Below are positions 38,701-45,115 of a stretch of DNA of 64,000 nucleotides, in pieces; the stretch's first letter is position 1, and each line of letters starts with the position of its first letter. Under the pieces are notes generated by a model. That model had not been told where the DNA came from, did no database searches, and worked only from the letters and a program-made list of their open reading frames with translations. The position numbers were made by a program, and so were the translations under genes. The stretch is from Streptomyces sp. NBC_00306 (GTDB lineage: Bacteria; Actinomycetota; Actinomycetes; Streptomycetales; Streptomycetaceae), in the NCBI RefSeq assembly GCF_036169555.1, contig NZ_CP108032.1:3286001-3350000 (forward strand), written 5' to 3'.

Positions 38701-39426
38701 GCCCGCCTGCGAGTCGAGCCACAGATCGGTGCTCGGCAGGACGCTGTCGTACGCGACGCGGCTGCCCTCGGCGCTGCCCTCGACAGCGGCTGCTCCGCTC
38801 AGTCCGTAGCCGAAGGACTCACCCGAGGGGAAGGTGACGGTGGCGAGCTGCTGGGCGTCGGCGCGCTCGGAGATGCGCAGGCCCACGGAGTCGGCGGTGT
38901 TGGCCCAGCCGCCGTTCTGCTCGACCAGGCCGGCGTCGATCGGACGCCACGTGCCGCTGTTGTCGCGGTAGTTGATGGGCGTGGTCGACAGCTCGCTGGT
39001 CTGCGTGCCGTCCTCGTTGGCGTAGGTGCGGCTGCGCGCGTCGCGCTCGGAGAGGATCTCCCGGCTGGTCTTCCGGTCGAAGCCCTTGACCTTCGGTGCG
39101 GGCGGCGCGACGACCTCGGCGGTGTTCCGCCCGGCGGCGGGCCGCGCCGACATCTGCTGCGTCAGCGGGTACTTGGACCGCATCGACTCGGGGGCCTGGC
39201 TGTTGCCGGGACCGCCCGCCTCGTGGCTGCGCCCCTCGGCACTTCCCCAGCGCTGGCCAGGACCCTTGGCGGCGGCGGGCGCCTCCGGGAAGAGGGGGAA
39301 GCCGACACCGGCGACGGCGAGCGAACTCACGGCGATCACCAGGGCGACGGCGACGCCGATGACCTTCGCGACATTGCTGCCGCGCAGCCTGGTCATCAGA
39401 AAAGTGCGCGCGTGTCTCCGGTACAC
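29734..39426 (-). CDS. Giant secreted RHS/YD-repeat polymorphic toxin with Hint domain and C-terminal deaminase
   Basis: About 3230 residues, the largest gene here. N-terminal export/TM segment (NVAKVIGVAVALVIAVSSLAV, about 20-42). About 330-520: a DNRLRE-like secreted-protein domain. About 530-775: beta-sandwich repeats. About 775: FDPNVGNFTSAAIDA and LVRTYNSLDPRRDLAFGAGW, the usual RHS N-cap. About 975-1200: a LamG-type concanavalin-like domain (SYWRLGEAEG ... FNGSTSRVDL ... WHHAVL). About 1340-2490: dozens of YD repeats (YDxxGxxxxxxxxxGxxTxYxYD). About 2570-2620: the RHS core YDPFGQTLGTG ... MGARWYDPGTGAFDSRDSY. About 2955-3099: pretoxin Hint with SFTAGTKVVMADG ... VLVHNC (Ser in place of the usual Cys). 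Last 130 residues: a deaminase fold with HAE (29950-29958) and FCRSC (29863-29874) zinc ligands, likely acting on cytidine or adenosine in nucleic acid or nucleotides. GTG 39426 has GGGGGG upstream; GTG 39441 is an alternative. Confidence 0.9.
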   Translation of the reverse strand: MYRRHARTFLMTRLRGSNVAKVIGVAVALVIAVSSLAVAGVGFPLFPEAPAAAKGPGQRWGSAEGRSHEAGGPGNSQAPESMRSKYPLTQQMSARPAAGRNTAEVVAPPAPKVKGFDRKTSREILSERDARSRTYANEDGTQTSELSTTPINYRDNSGTWRPIDAGLVEQNGGWANTADSVGLRISERADAQQLATVTFPSGESFGYGLSGAAAVEGSAEGSRVAYDSVLPSTDLWLDSQAGGVKETLVLRSTTAPTGFVFPLTLTDLTARAVGGTIVLADTEGRTKAVIPAGFMEDAKGAVSHAVHYELIQQGGGQALKVTADAGWLADPDRAFPVRIDPSVDTTAASTSMYVRNGGASVVGSSELQVGKGPNGATYSFLGFPGLDEELRRHRIFGAQLQVVNFDSASCKPRAVSVHPVTESWTAGTGTSYPGPSVGGSLASKSYAYGHIGFGQSQSACPAAGELYDLGKGGRDLVQRWVDGTQPNYGLSLRASASDSLAFKKFTGHSTANPPKLFVTHSPYSASYSFPKPVPDPPVLQNQAGKVKVTVTNKGAETWTPGTYYLAYRAYNSKGKLVTQQRAGSLPGNLAYGAKATVDATIKALPPGAYMLDFTMVRQGGKVFTDEQVPPGRLTLQVFDIAPVVKEQFPPNGYQAQTLTPQLWAAGVDIDAPAGSQLQYKYEICESDKDGKPTGCTTSAYQTASAYPVPAGRLKWGKTYLWRGFVKDASNEVPTAQIALVAAVPQPEITSRLSEAQGKEFDPNVGNFTSAAIDASVTNVGPELTLVRTYNSLDPRRDLAFGAGWSTRYDMRLTADDDGTGNVLIRYPDGQDVRFGKNSDGTFAPPPGRFAKLTYDATTSTYKLQDKSGTTYDFSSSGLLTRITDKSSNVVTYTYSSGKISTALHARSGRSLTFTWTGAHVTKVSTNAVNGAPLSWTYTYTGDLLDKVCDPEGGCTQYTHGTGSHYGTTVLDSRPQSYWRLGEAEGAAANSTIEANLGKDRGTYTNVTLGAAGAITGDPGTAAGFNGSTSRVDLPTGTLKKSRDAAVEVWFKTFAGGVGGPLVGYQNKAWGTTPTTGVPMLYVGTDGLLRGQFSTGTVAPITDITKYVNDGKWHHAVLSASGSTQTLYLDGKLSGTITGKQLVQGDLTYNQIGAANATTPASWPGWGATVGKSFAGTIDDVAVYHHPLGTAAVAGHYREGNRASSVLTKTTLPSGRIASEVQYDTSRDRVEEYTDRNGGTWKIGTPAVFGNDKDLRRTIEVHDPLDAPYFYEYDGMTARMLRLGEPMALGAREPATPSPTPSGTDPPEQICTQPDPGDPAFCTNPPGDGGGEPDFIRHPVDGVAIRLFEYDDNGYQTGIVSENGDKVTLGYDNRGNVTSRKTCRAKDDCQTAYTTYPAAAGDFDLRGDQPTETRDGRSSGPTDNRFRTQYQYNTAGALTLQTAPDNGTVKHTYTTGAEQAVGGGNTPTGLPLTTTDPRGKITRYQYFTSGDLAQVTQPSGAIVKFTYDTLGRKLTETAISDAQPAGVTTTIAYDKLSRVTSTTDPAATNVVTLGKHQQKTVSTYDGDGNVVRTEVSDVLGGDATRVMTFEIDDHGRPEKAIDAEGSETTYTYDVLGNKTSMVDAGGNKFSYDYTARNMMAETRLHDWEDDGGNDDYTVLQSYAYDMGGRVVRHTDSMGRSLRYQYYGDDLIKSITLKDFRNPDGTKRDIVVESNTYDGAGNVLTETGDNGKLVTQYTYDAVGRQKTEVTDPTGLARRTTYTYDLAGNVETTASSGQPSNVPWPTGVSAETVRYVYDDAGNAKQEIIENGSDSRTTAYEYDQRGLIKAKTDPAGNRTDYAFDELGRPLSVTAPTVQTESNGSAPIASRPTTYTGYDTFGAVTESVDALGNTNRTTYDKLGRAVTSTAPSYTPPGSAEPVTPTTTNAYDPLGNVVESTDPLGRVTKFTYDRQNRMTVKDVPVGTGDDRAQWKYTYTRTGQALTVTDPNGARAETTYDDLDRPVTTTQIERKPVPGAFTTRIEYDDAGNVVKQTAPGGGISNFTYDSLGQMTRMVDPSGVVSQLGYDMSGRTVRETDGLGRTSAKLYDRLGQLIEDADLDATDRQLRKVRYGYDNAGNLTSSTDPLNRVTTFAYDALNRLTGQTEPVSATKSITTSFGYDALGNRTRYTDGRGNKTIYTVNTLGLSESVIEPSTARDPSLDARTWTTAYDKLGQAVKLTAPGGVVREREYGKAGELVRETGSGAEVATPEKTFRYDSAGRLTKASSPKGDNSYEYNDRGALLKADGPSGKAEYEYNNDGQLVSRTDASGTASFSYVKQQLKTATDPLTGVAQSYGYDNAGAIKQVNYAAGQSRSFTYDDLGRLDTDTVKNSGGGTVAATDYGYDSDDHMTSKTTVGTSKAGENTYGYDDAGRLTSWTGDGQTTQYDWDDSGNRVKNGAKTSTFDERNRLLSDGDYTYDHTPRGTLSSRTSSGLTENFTFDAFDRMTKAGESETQYTYDSLDRVASRNGTDFSYAGLSPDPVKDNSSTYGRGAADELLSIAEGTGPAQLSVTDKHGDVVGDMSPTNGAAASLTRSTAYDPFGQTLGTGDVTGNAGYQGDYTDPDTDQVNMGARWYDPGTGAFDSRDSYTYASGASILANRYTYGAGSPMDYTDPDGHWPSCGWCKKAGNWVAKKASQGASYVYKGARAVKNAVVYAVRHPGAALRNTLNFVGKAASWAYRKSGLKTVVDNVVRAAKWVGQKTGFTQWAREKAAQARKAAYQAKVYVTQKAKAAASYVAKHNPIPEIVAATKPLLAVAKAIVTADPNLPAILVSATRDVIADVAKVTNAIRDAVVEQVGSVVETVTNAVDWGAVWEGVKTVGNVVGEVTGFNDIKNCVTKGDMEACAWAVATVAGLALGGAGAGLVRAAKAGRMMSKAAKYADDIGKAAKKLEETADKVETAVGCVSTAADVASLASGNSFTAGTKVVMADGTRKPIEEIKPGESVLATDPTTGETSKQEVTDTIKGKGLKKLVKLTVDTDGEKGEATDTITATAGHPFWVPSLKKWLKAGELKPGQWLQTGAGSWVQVDAVQAWTQQAAVYNLTVDTAHTYYVAAGDAPVLVHNCGWSELASYRAREGMPARGSADDTFTAARLQIDGQVFFGRNAHGRPVGIRVNAQTKTHAEADVFQQAKDAGATGARAVLHVDRDFCRSCGATGGVGSLMRGLGVDELLVHSPSGIFTINAVRRPSTPRPLG

Positions 39427-39653
39427 CGGCGGTCCCCCCACAGGACAGAAGTCAAAGAGCAGTCAGATCCTGACCGTTTGTGATGGTCATGTCGACTGAA
39501 TGTGTGCACCATTCACCCGCCCGTTATCCTTTCGTGATCATCGAGCCCGTGATCACCCGTATTGTTCTCCGTCGCCAGGGGGGGTTCCGTGATGGAGCCT
39601 CAAGAGGCGTCTTCACAGGCTCATCTGACGGAACGACAACGAGGGAACACGTC
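39427..39653. promoter_or_regulatory. Divergent promoter region between the RHS toxin and the first tachylectin-like gene
   Basis: About 227 bases. Lower GC than the surroundings (GTTATCCTTTCGTGATCATC near 39523-39542, and TGACCGTTTGTGATGGTCATG near 39471-39491). No reading frame has codon bias here. It should hold both promoters; exact -35/-10 pairs are not convincing by eye. Confidence 0.4.
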
Positions 39654-41573
39654 ATGGCTTCCACAACCCGACAGAGACAGCGGACCCTGATCGCCGCGAC
39701 CACGGCCGCGGCAGCCGTACTTCCACTTCTCATAGCGATGCCCGGCACGGCGCACGCAGCGGACGCGGCCACCTGCGCTCCCAACGGCAAGACCTATGTG
39801 GTCAATTCGGTGGGCTCTTTGCTTCAGTACACGATGGCGACGCCGCTGAGCGGTTCCACGTTCTCGGCATACAGCACAGCGGGAGCAGGCTGGGGGGCCT
39901 ACGGCAAGGTGCTCGCGGGACCCAAGGGCGAGTTCTACGCCTTCAAGTCGGACGGCACGTACTACGCCCACCGCACGGACAGCGGCACCTGGGACATCAA
40001 CCCCAAGAAGATCAGTACAGCGCTGGGCTGGCTGGGGAACGCCGCCGACCGTGAGCAGGCCACCGTCGACCGTGACGGCTGGCTGTGGGTGGCCGACAAC
40101 CTCGGCCAGCTGTACGCGTACCGGTACGACCCGACGATCGGGACGAGCGGTGGATTGAAGTCGCTCAAGATCCTGGACAAGGGCTGGGACCGCTACAACC
40201 TGATCACCGCAGGTGACAAGGGCGTCCTCTACGGGCGCGCAACCGATGGCCGGCTCTACCGGTCTCGCTACGACGTCACCAGTCAGCGCTGGATCGAGCG
40301 CCATGTTCTCGTCGGCTCCGCGGCCTGGGGCAACTTCAAGACCATCACGGCGGGCGGCGGTGACACCCTGGTGGCGGTCCAGACAAGTGGCGAGGCGCTC
40401 TACTACCGCTACGACGAGAACACGCGCACCTGGCCGGTCCTTGCCAAGCAGGTTGCGGCTGGTGGATGGCAGAACTTCCCCAACGTGACCTCCCGACCGG
40501 ACAACTGCAGCCTCGTCGCGGACCACACGCCATCCATGCCGCCGCTGACCATTGAGGCAGACAGCCGTGTCGCGGTCATGCAGTCCTCGGCCAACACATT
40601 GGAGTTCGCCGTCGCCGACTCGCTCGGCCAGCTGTCACACGGCCGTGCGGCGGATTCCTCCGACGTCAACAACGTGACATGGACCGTCCTCTCCGAAGGA
40701 GAGGCTTTCTCAGGAACGCCTTCGCTCTCCGAGCAGGCGGACGGCCGCATCGCTGTCACCGCACACAACACCTCCGGCAGTGTGTGGCTTCGCAACCAAG
40801 CCGCCAAGTCCAGTGCCGCTTGGGCGAACTGGAGTGACCAGGCGGGTGCGATGGCGCAGCACCCGGTGACAGCCAAGACGGCCGGTGGACTGCTGGTGCA
40901 GTTCGCAGTCGACGGCGGCAGGCCGTGGTATCGCATCCAGACCGCGGTCAACGCCGACTTCATGGGCTGGATGCCTCTCACCGGCTCGGGCCTTGCAGGG
41001 GCCCTGACTCCCGTCGTGGTACGCGACGGTCTCCAGCTCTTCGGCAGGAACACCGACGGCACGCTGTCCACCGCCCTGTTCAAGGACGACGGGAGCCTGT
41101 CCGCCTGGACCTCGCTCGGAGCGCAGACGGTCACCGGTGCACCCGCCGTGGTGGTCTATCCCGGCTTCCGTATCGGCGTGTTCGCTACGGACACCACAGG
41201 CAACGTGCTCACCACGACACAGTCAGCGCCCGGCGCCCCCTACACCGCGTGGACCCAGGTCGACACGGTCGCCGCAGCAGGCTCACCGAGTGCCGTACTC
41301 GCCCCTTCCGGCCGCACCGAAATCGTGGTTCGGGGCACGGACGGCAACATCCATTCCACCGGCGAGACCCTCCCGGCGTCCGGAGTATGGCGCTCCTGGA
41401 AGTTGGTGAGCCAAGAGGTCTCGGCCACCCACCCGACAGCGATTGTGTACGGCGCCGGAGCGAACCGGACATGGGGATACGTCTTTCGCGCACCCGACAA
41501 CCAGGTGCGCTTCTATACCGCCGAGCAGGCGTCGTTCAGCGCGCGCTCGCTTCCCGCCCTTCCCGTGAAGTGA
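39654..41573 (+). CDS. Secreted tachylectin-like beta-propeller protein, copy 1
   Basis: 639 residues. Signal peptide about 1-36 (AAAAVLPLLIAMPGTAHA-AD). The mature part has propeller-like units WGAYGKVLAGPKGEFYAFKSDGTYYAHR, WDRYNLITAGDKGVLYGRATDGRLYRSRYD and FKTITAGGGDTLVAV in the style of tachylectin-2 lectins (W-x-x-Y/F-x-x-I-x-A-G per blade). The second half has FNIFAT-type strands (FATDTTGNVLTTTQ, VVRGTDGNIHSTGETLPASGVW) resembling another propeller. Carbohydrate binding is the inferred function. The ATG at 39654 has GAGGGA upstream; frames further 5' lack bias. It is followed by copy 2 after 31 bp. Confidence 0.8.
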   Translation: MASTTRQRQRTLIAATTAAAAVLPLLIAMPGTAHAADAATCAPNGKTYVVNSVGSLLQYTMATPLSGSTFSAYSTAGAGWGAYGKVLAGPKGEFYAFKSDGTYYAHRTDSGTWDINPKKISTALGWLGNAADREQATVDRDGWLWVADNLGQLYAYRYDPTIGTSGGLKSLKILDKGWDRYNLITAGDKGVLYGRATDGRLYRSRYDVTSQRWIERHVLVGSAAWGNFKTITAGGGDTLVAVQTSGEALYYRYDENTRTWPVLAKQVAAGGWQNFPNVTSRPDNCSLVADHTPSMPPLTIEADSRVAVMQSSANTLEFAVADSLGQLSHGRAADSSDVNNVTWTVLSEGEAFSGTPSLSEQADGRIAVTAHNTSGSVWLRNQAAKSSAAWANWSDQAGAMAQHPVTAKTAGGLLVQFAVDGGRPWYRIQTAVNADFMGWMPLTGSGLAGALTPVVVRDGLQLFGRNTDGTLSTALFKDDGSLSAWTSLGAQTVTGAPAVVVYPGFRIGVFATDTTGNVLTTTQSAPGAPYTAWTQVDTVAAAGSPSAVLAPSGRTEIVVRGTDGNIHSTGETLPASGVWRSWKLVSQEVSATHPTAIVYGAGANRTWGYVFRAPDNQVRFYTAEQASFSARSLPALPVK

Positions 41574-41604
41574 CCCACCGGACACTCGGACCAGAAGGCG
41601 ATTC

Positions 41605-43539
41605 ATGACGCAGAATTCCGCGCACAGATCCCGGCGCCTGGCCGCGATCACCTCGGCGGCCGCGGCCGCCCTCCCCCTGCTCATCGCGATACCCGGCAGC
41701 GCCCACGCCGCCGACGCCGCCAGCTGCGACGCCAACGGGCCGACGTTCGCCGTGACCGCGGCCGGGGCGTTGCAGCAGTACACGATGAAGACGCCGCTCA
41801 GCGGCACGTTCTACGCCGGGCCGACCGGGATCGGGACGGGCTGGAACAACTTCGCGCGCGTCTTCGCCGGGCCCGACGGCTCGTTCTACGGAGTCAAGTC
41901 CGACGGCCTCTACTACGGCCACCGCAACGCCGCCGGCACCTGGGACGTCGCCCCCAAGAAGGTCAGCAACAGTTTCGGCTTTCTCGCGGGCGCGGCCGAT
42001 CGCGACCAGGCCACCGTCGACCGCAACGGCTGGTTCTGGGTCGTGGACAACGCCGGCGTGCTGCGCGCGTACAAGTACAACGCCGCCGCGGGCTCTTGGG
42101 ACGTCAGCATCAGCAAGGCGCACGACAACGGGTGGAACCGCTACAACCTGATCACCGCCGTCGACGCGGGGGTCTTCTACGGGCGGGCCGCGACGGACGG
42201 GAAGCTCTACCGCTCCCGCTACGACATCGCGAGCCAGCGCTGGATCGAGCGACACGTCCTGGTGAGCACCAGCGACTGGAACCAGTTCAAGTCCCTCTCC
42301 TCCAACGGCGGCGACACCCTGGTCGCTACTGCGAAGAGCAGCGGCGAGGCGTACTACTACCGCTTCGACGAGAACACCCGCACCTGGCCGGTCTCCCGGG
42401 TCAAGGTGGGCAGCAGCGGCTGGCAGAACTTCCGGGACGTCATGGCCGCGCCCGACAACTGCCGCATCCTGGCGAACCACACCCCGGCCGCGCCTTCGCT
42501 CACCCAGGAGTCCTACAGCCGTGGCTCGGTGATGCAGTCCACCGCCGGTTCGCTGGAGTTCGCATACACCGACAACATCGGCCGGCTGGTGCACGGCCGA
42601 ATGGCGGACGCGTCGGACACCGGCAGCGTGCAGTGGACCACCGTCTCGGGCAACGAGGCCTTCACGGGGACCCCCTCGCTCGCCGAAGAGGCCGACGGCC
42701 GGGTCGTCGTCACCGGACACAACATCTCCGGTGCGACCTCGCAGCTCAACCAGGCCGCCAAGTCCAGCGCCGACTGGGCTCCCTGGATCGATCTGGCCGG
42801 CGCGATGACGCAGCACGCGGTGACCGCGAAGACGCCGTCGGGGCTGCTCGTGCAGTTCGCCGCCGACGCGGGCGGCAAGCCCTGGTACCGCATCCAGACC
42901 GCGGTCAACGGTGATCTGAAGGGCTGGATGCCGCTCGCCGGCTCCGGCTTCGCCGGGTCCTTCACCACAGTGACCGTGCGCGACGGGATCCAGCTCTTCG
43001 GCCGGAACGCGTCGGGTGTGCTGAGCACGGCCCTGTTCACGGCGGACGGCACCCTCACCGCCTGGAGCCCGCTCGGCACCCGGGCCGTCACCGGCACGCC
43101 TGCCGCGGTGGTCTACCCCGGCTACCGCATCCGCCTCTTCGCCACCGACGTCGACGGCAAGGTCGTCACCGCCGGGCAGCCCGCCGAGGGCGGTACGTAC
43201 GGCGAGTGGAGCCAGGTCGGCGACCTCACCGTCAAGGGCTCTCCGAGCGCGGTGATCTCTCCTCTGACGGGCCTCACCGAGATCGTCGCAAGGGGCGCGG
43301 ACGACAACTTCATCCACAACACGGGTGAGACCACGCAGGCTTCCGGAGTCTGGCGCACCTGGAAGCAGGAGAGCTTCGAGACGTCCGCGACCGAGCCGAC
43401 CGCGCTGACGTACACCAACAGCAACGGGCCTGCCTGGGCGTACTCCTTCCGCACGTCCGACAACCAGACGCGCCTCTACACCGCGCAGCAGACGTCGGCG
43501 TTCAGCGCGCGATCGCTGCCCACGCCTCCGGCCGGCTGA
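41605..43539 (+). CDS. Secreted tachylectin-like beta-propeller protein, copy 2
   Basis: 644 residues, aligned end to end with copy 1, whose stop is 31 bp upstream. Signal peptide (AAAAALPLLIAIPGSAHA-AD), then tachylectin-type blades (WNNFARVFAGPDGSFYGVKSDGLYYGHR, WNRYNLITAVDAGVFYGRAATDGKLYRSRYD) and the C-terminal IRLFATDVDGKVVTAGQPAEGG. Ends with TSAFSARSLPTPPAG. The two form a tandem operon that arose by duplication; divergence suggests different sugar specificities, which is an inference. AGAAGG precedes the ATG. Confidence 0.85.
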   Translation: MTQNSAHRSRRLAAITSAAAAALPLLIAIPGSAHAADAASCDANGPTFAVTAAGALQQYTMKTPLSGTFYAGPTGIGTGWNNFARVFAGPDGSFYGVKSDGLYYGHRNAAGTWDVAPKKVSNSFGFLAGAADRDQATVDRNGWFWVVDNAGVLRAYKYNAAAGSWDVSISKAHDNGWNRYNLITAVDAGVFYGRAATDGKLYRSRYDIASQRWIERHVLVSTSDWNQFKSLSSNGGDTLVATAKSSGEAYYYRFDENTRTWPVSRVKVGSSGWQNFRDVMAAPDNCRILANHTPAAPSLTQESYSRGSVMQSTAGSLEFAYTDNIGRLVHGRMADASDTGSVQWTTVSGNEAFTGTPSLAEEADGRVVVTGHNISGATSQLNQAAKSSADWAPWIDLAGAMTQHAVTAKTPSGLLVQFAADAGGKPWYRIQTAVNGDLKGWMPLAGSGFAGSFTTVTVRDGIQLFGRNASGVLSTALFTADGTLTAWSPLGTRAVTGTPAAVVYPGYRIRLFATDVDGKVVTAGQPAEGGTYGEWSQVGDLTVKGSPSAVISPLTGLTEIVARGADDNFIHNTGETTQASGVWRTWKQESFETSATEPTALTYTNSNGPAWAYSFRTSDNQTRLYTAQQTSAFSARSLPTPPAG

Positions 43540-43600
43540 CGGCGGCGGCACCACCGCGGGGGCGGCCCTTCCGCCGCCCCCGCACCCGCCCTCGCACAGC

Positions 43601-44017
43601 TCAGCCCCGCACCCGCTCCGGCTCCCGCTTCCTCTCCCGGCTCGCCGGCTCCGGACGCAGCATGATCGTCCGCGAGACCACGAACGTGATCGGGATGGCC
43701 GCCGCCGCCGAGATCAGCGGTGCGTAGTGGGTGGCGAAGTGCAGCACGTCCACCAGGACGTAGACGCCCGTCGTCGTGACCACGAAGTTCGCCGCGTTGG
43801 TGAGCGGGAAGAGCAGGAACTTCCGCCAGGTCGGCCGGGTGCGGTAGGTGAAGTACGAGGTCAGGAAGAACGACCCGATCATGCTCAGCACGAAAGCGAC
43901 CACATGCGCCGCGACATACGGCAGCCAGGTCAGCAGGATCAGGTACAGGCCGTAGTACGTCCCGGTGTTCACCGCTCCCACCAGGGCGAATCTGACCATC
44001 TGGCCCCGGACCGTCAT
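43601..44017 (-). CDS. GtrA family membrane protein
   Basis: 138 residues with four hydrophobic segments (RFALVGAVNTGTYYGLYLIL, VAAHVVAFVLSMIGSFFLTSYF, LLFPLTNAANFVVTTTGVYVLV, YAPLISAAAAIPITFVVSRTI). Gly-Ala-Val-Asn-Thr and FFLTSYFTYR are GtrA landmarks. GtrA-type proteins are thought to flip or chaperone lipid-linked sugars. Translationally coupled to the GT2 gene: its ATG overlaps the GT2 stop by 4 bases. Confidence 0.88.
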   Translation of the reverse strand: MTVRGQMVRFALVGAVNTGTYYGLYLILLTWLPYVAAHVVAFVLSMIGSFFLTSYFTYRTRPTWRKFLLFPLTNAANFVVTTTGVYVLVDVLHFATHYAPLISAAAAIPITFVVSRTIMLRPEPASRERKREPERVRG

Positions 44018-44991
44018 CGTCTTGCGAGCTCCCCCGTGCGTGCGGGCCGGTCTCCCTCCTGCTCGCGCGGGAGGCCGGCGTTGGTGGCCTTCACCAGAAA
44101 GTGCGGCCGCCGTTTCACCTCGTAGTAGATACGGCCGACGTACTCACCGACCACCCCCAGCATCAGCATCTGGACGCCGGCGAGTGCGGTGACTGCCACC
44201 AGCAGGGTGACATATCCGGGGGTGTCCACGCCGTTCACCATGGCGACACCGACGATCAAGGCGGAATACGCCATGGCGACGGTGAGCAGGACGAGACCGA
44301 GATAGACGGCGGCACGCAGTGGCTTGTTGTTGAAGGAGAGAAGTCCGTCGAGACCGTAGTTGAGCAGTTTTCCGAAGCTCCATTTGGAACGTCCCTGCTC
44401 ACGCAGTGCATTCTCGTAACTGAAGGTCGTCGTGCGGAAACCCACCCATGCGAACAGACCTTTGGAGAAGCGGTTGTACTCGGTGAGTTCGAGAATGGCG
44501 TCGACGGTACGGCGCGACAGCAGCCGGAAATCACCCACGCCGTCGACCAGCTCCACGTCGACCAGCCGGTTGATCAGCCAGTAGTAGGCGCGGGCAGTGA
44601 CGGTCCTGGTGACCCGGTCGCCGGTGCGCGTACGGCGCGCGATGACCTGGTCGAAGCCCTCCTCGTGCAGCGTCAGCATGCGCCTGACCAGCTCCGGAGG
44701 GTGCTGGAGGTCAGCGTCCATGATGACCACCGCGTCGCCTTCGGCGTGCTGGAGGCCGGCGAGCATCGCGGCCTCCTTGCCGAAGTTGCGACTGAAGGAG
44801 ACATAGCGGGTACGAGGGTCGGCCTCGGCGATCTCCTCGAGGAGAGGGAGCGTCCGGTCCTGACTTCCGTCATCGACATAGACCAGCTCGAATTCCTGCT
44901 CCAGCAGGGAAAGCTCGGCGGTCACATGGTCGTGGAAGCGGCCGATGATCTCCTCTTCGTTGAAGCACGGGACAACTATCGAGATCAGCAC
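44014..44991 (-). CDS. Family 2 glycosyltransferase, polyprenyl-phosphate-sugar synthase type
   Basis: 325 residues. The GT-A domain starts ISIVVPCFNEEE, has DDGS at FELVYVDDGSQDRT, the DXD-like MDADLQHPPELV, and GDFRLLSRRTV and FAWVGF from DPM1/GtrB-type enzymes. Two C-terminal TM helices (AAVYLGLVLLTVAMAYSALIVG, VTLLVAVTALAGVQMLMLGVVGEYVGRIYYEV) anchor it. It should make polyprenyl-phosphate-sugar for the GtrA flippase. GTG 44991 is chosen; no good ribosome site is visible, and a GTG a few codons upstream is an alternative. Confidence 0.87.
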   Translation of the reverse strand: MLISIVVPCFNEEEIIGRFHDHVTAELSLLEQEFELVYVDDGSQDRTLPLLEEIAEADPRTRYVSFSRNFGKEAAMLAGLQHAEGDAVVIMDADLQHPPELVRRMLTLHEEGFDQVIARRTRTGDRVTRTVTARAYYWLINRLVDVELVDGVGDFRLLSRRTVDAILELTEYNRFSKGLFAWVGFRTTTFSYENALREQGRSKWSFGKLLNYGLDGLLSFNNKPLRAAVYLGLVLLTVAMAYSALIVGVAMVNGVDTPGYVTLLVAVTALAGVQMLMLGVVGEYVGRIYYEVKRRPHFLVKATNAGLPREQEGDRPARTGELARR

Positions 44992-45115
44992 GGAAGAACA
45001 ACATCCCACCCGAATGTCGTCGGCGGATTCGCCACATGACGGCTGGACGACCATTGCATGAACTGGGCCGCCCACAGGGGGTTTTCACGATCGGCGCTGG
45101 CATATTCGAGACATC

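Noticed and set aside
34411..39483. Long plus-strand open frames opposite the RHS toxin gene
   Set aside because: No hydrophobic or domain pattern, and third-position GC is not raised in those frames; the YD repeats on the minus strand explain the openness.
39621..43554. Long minus-strand frames opposite the tandem tachylectin-like genes
   Set aside because: Antisense shadows without starts or ribosome sites.
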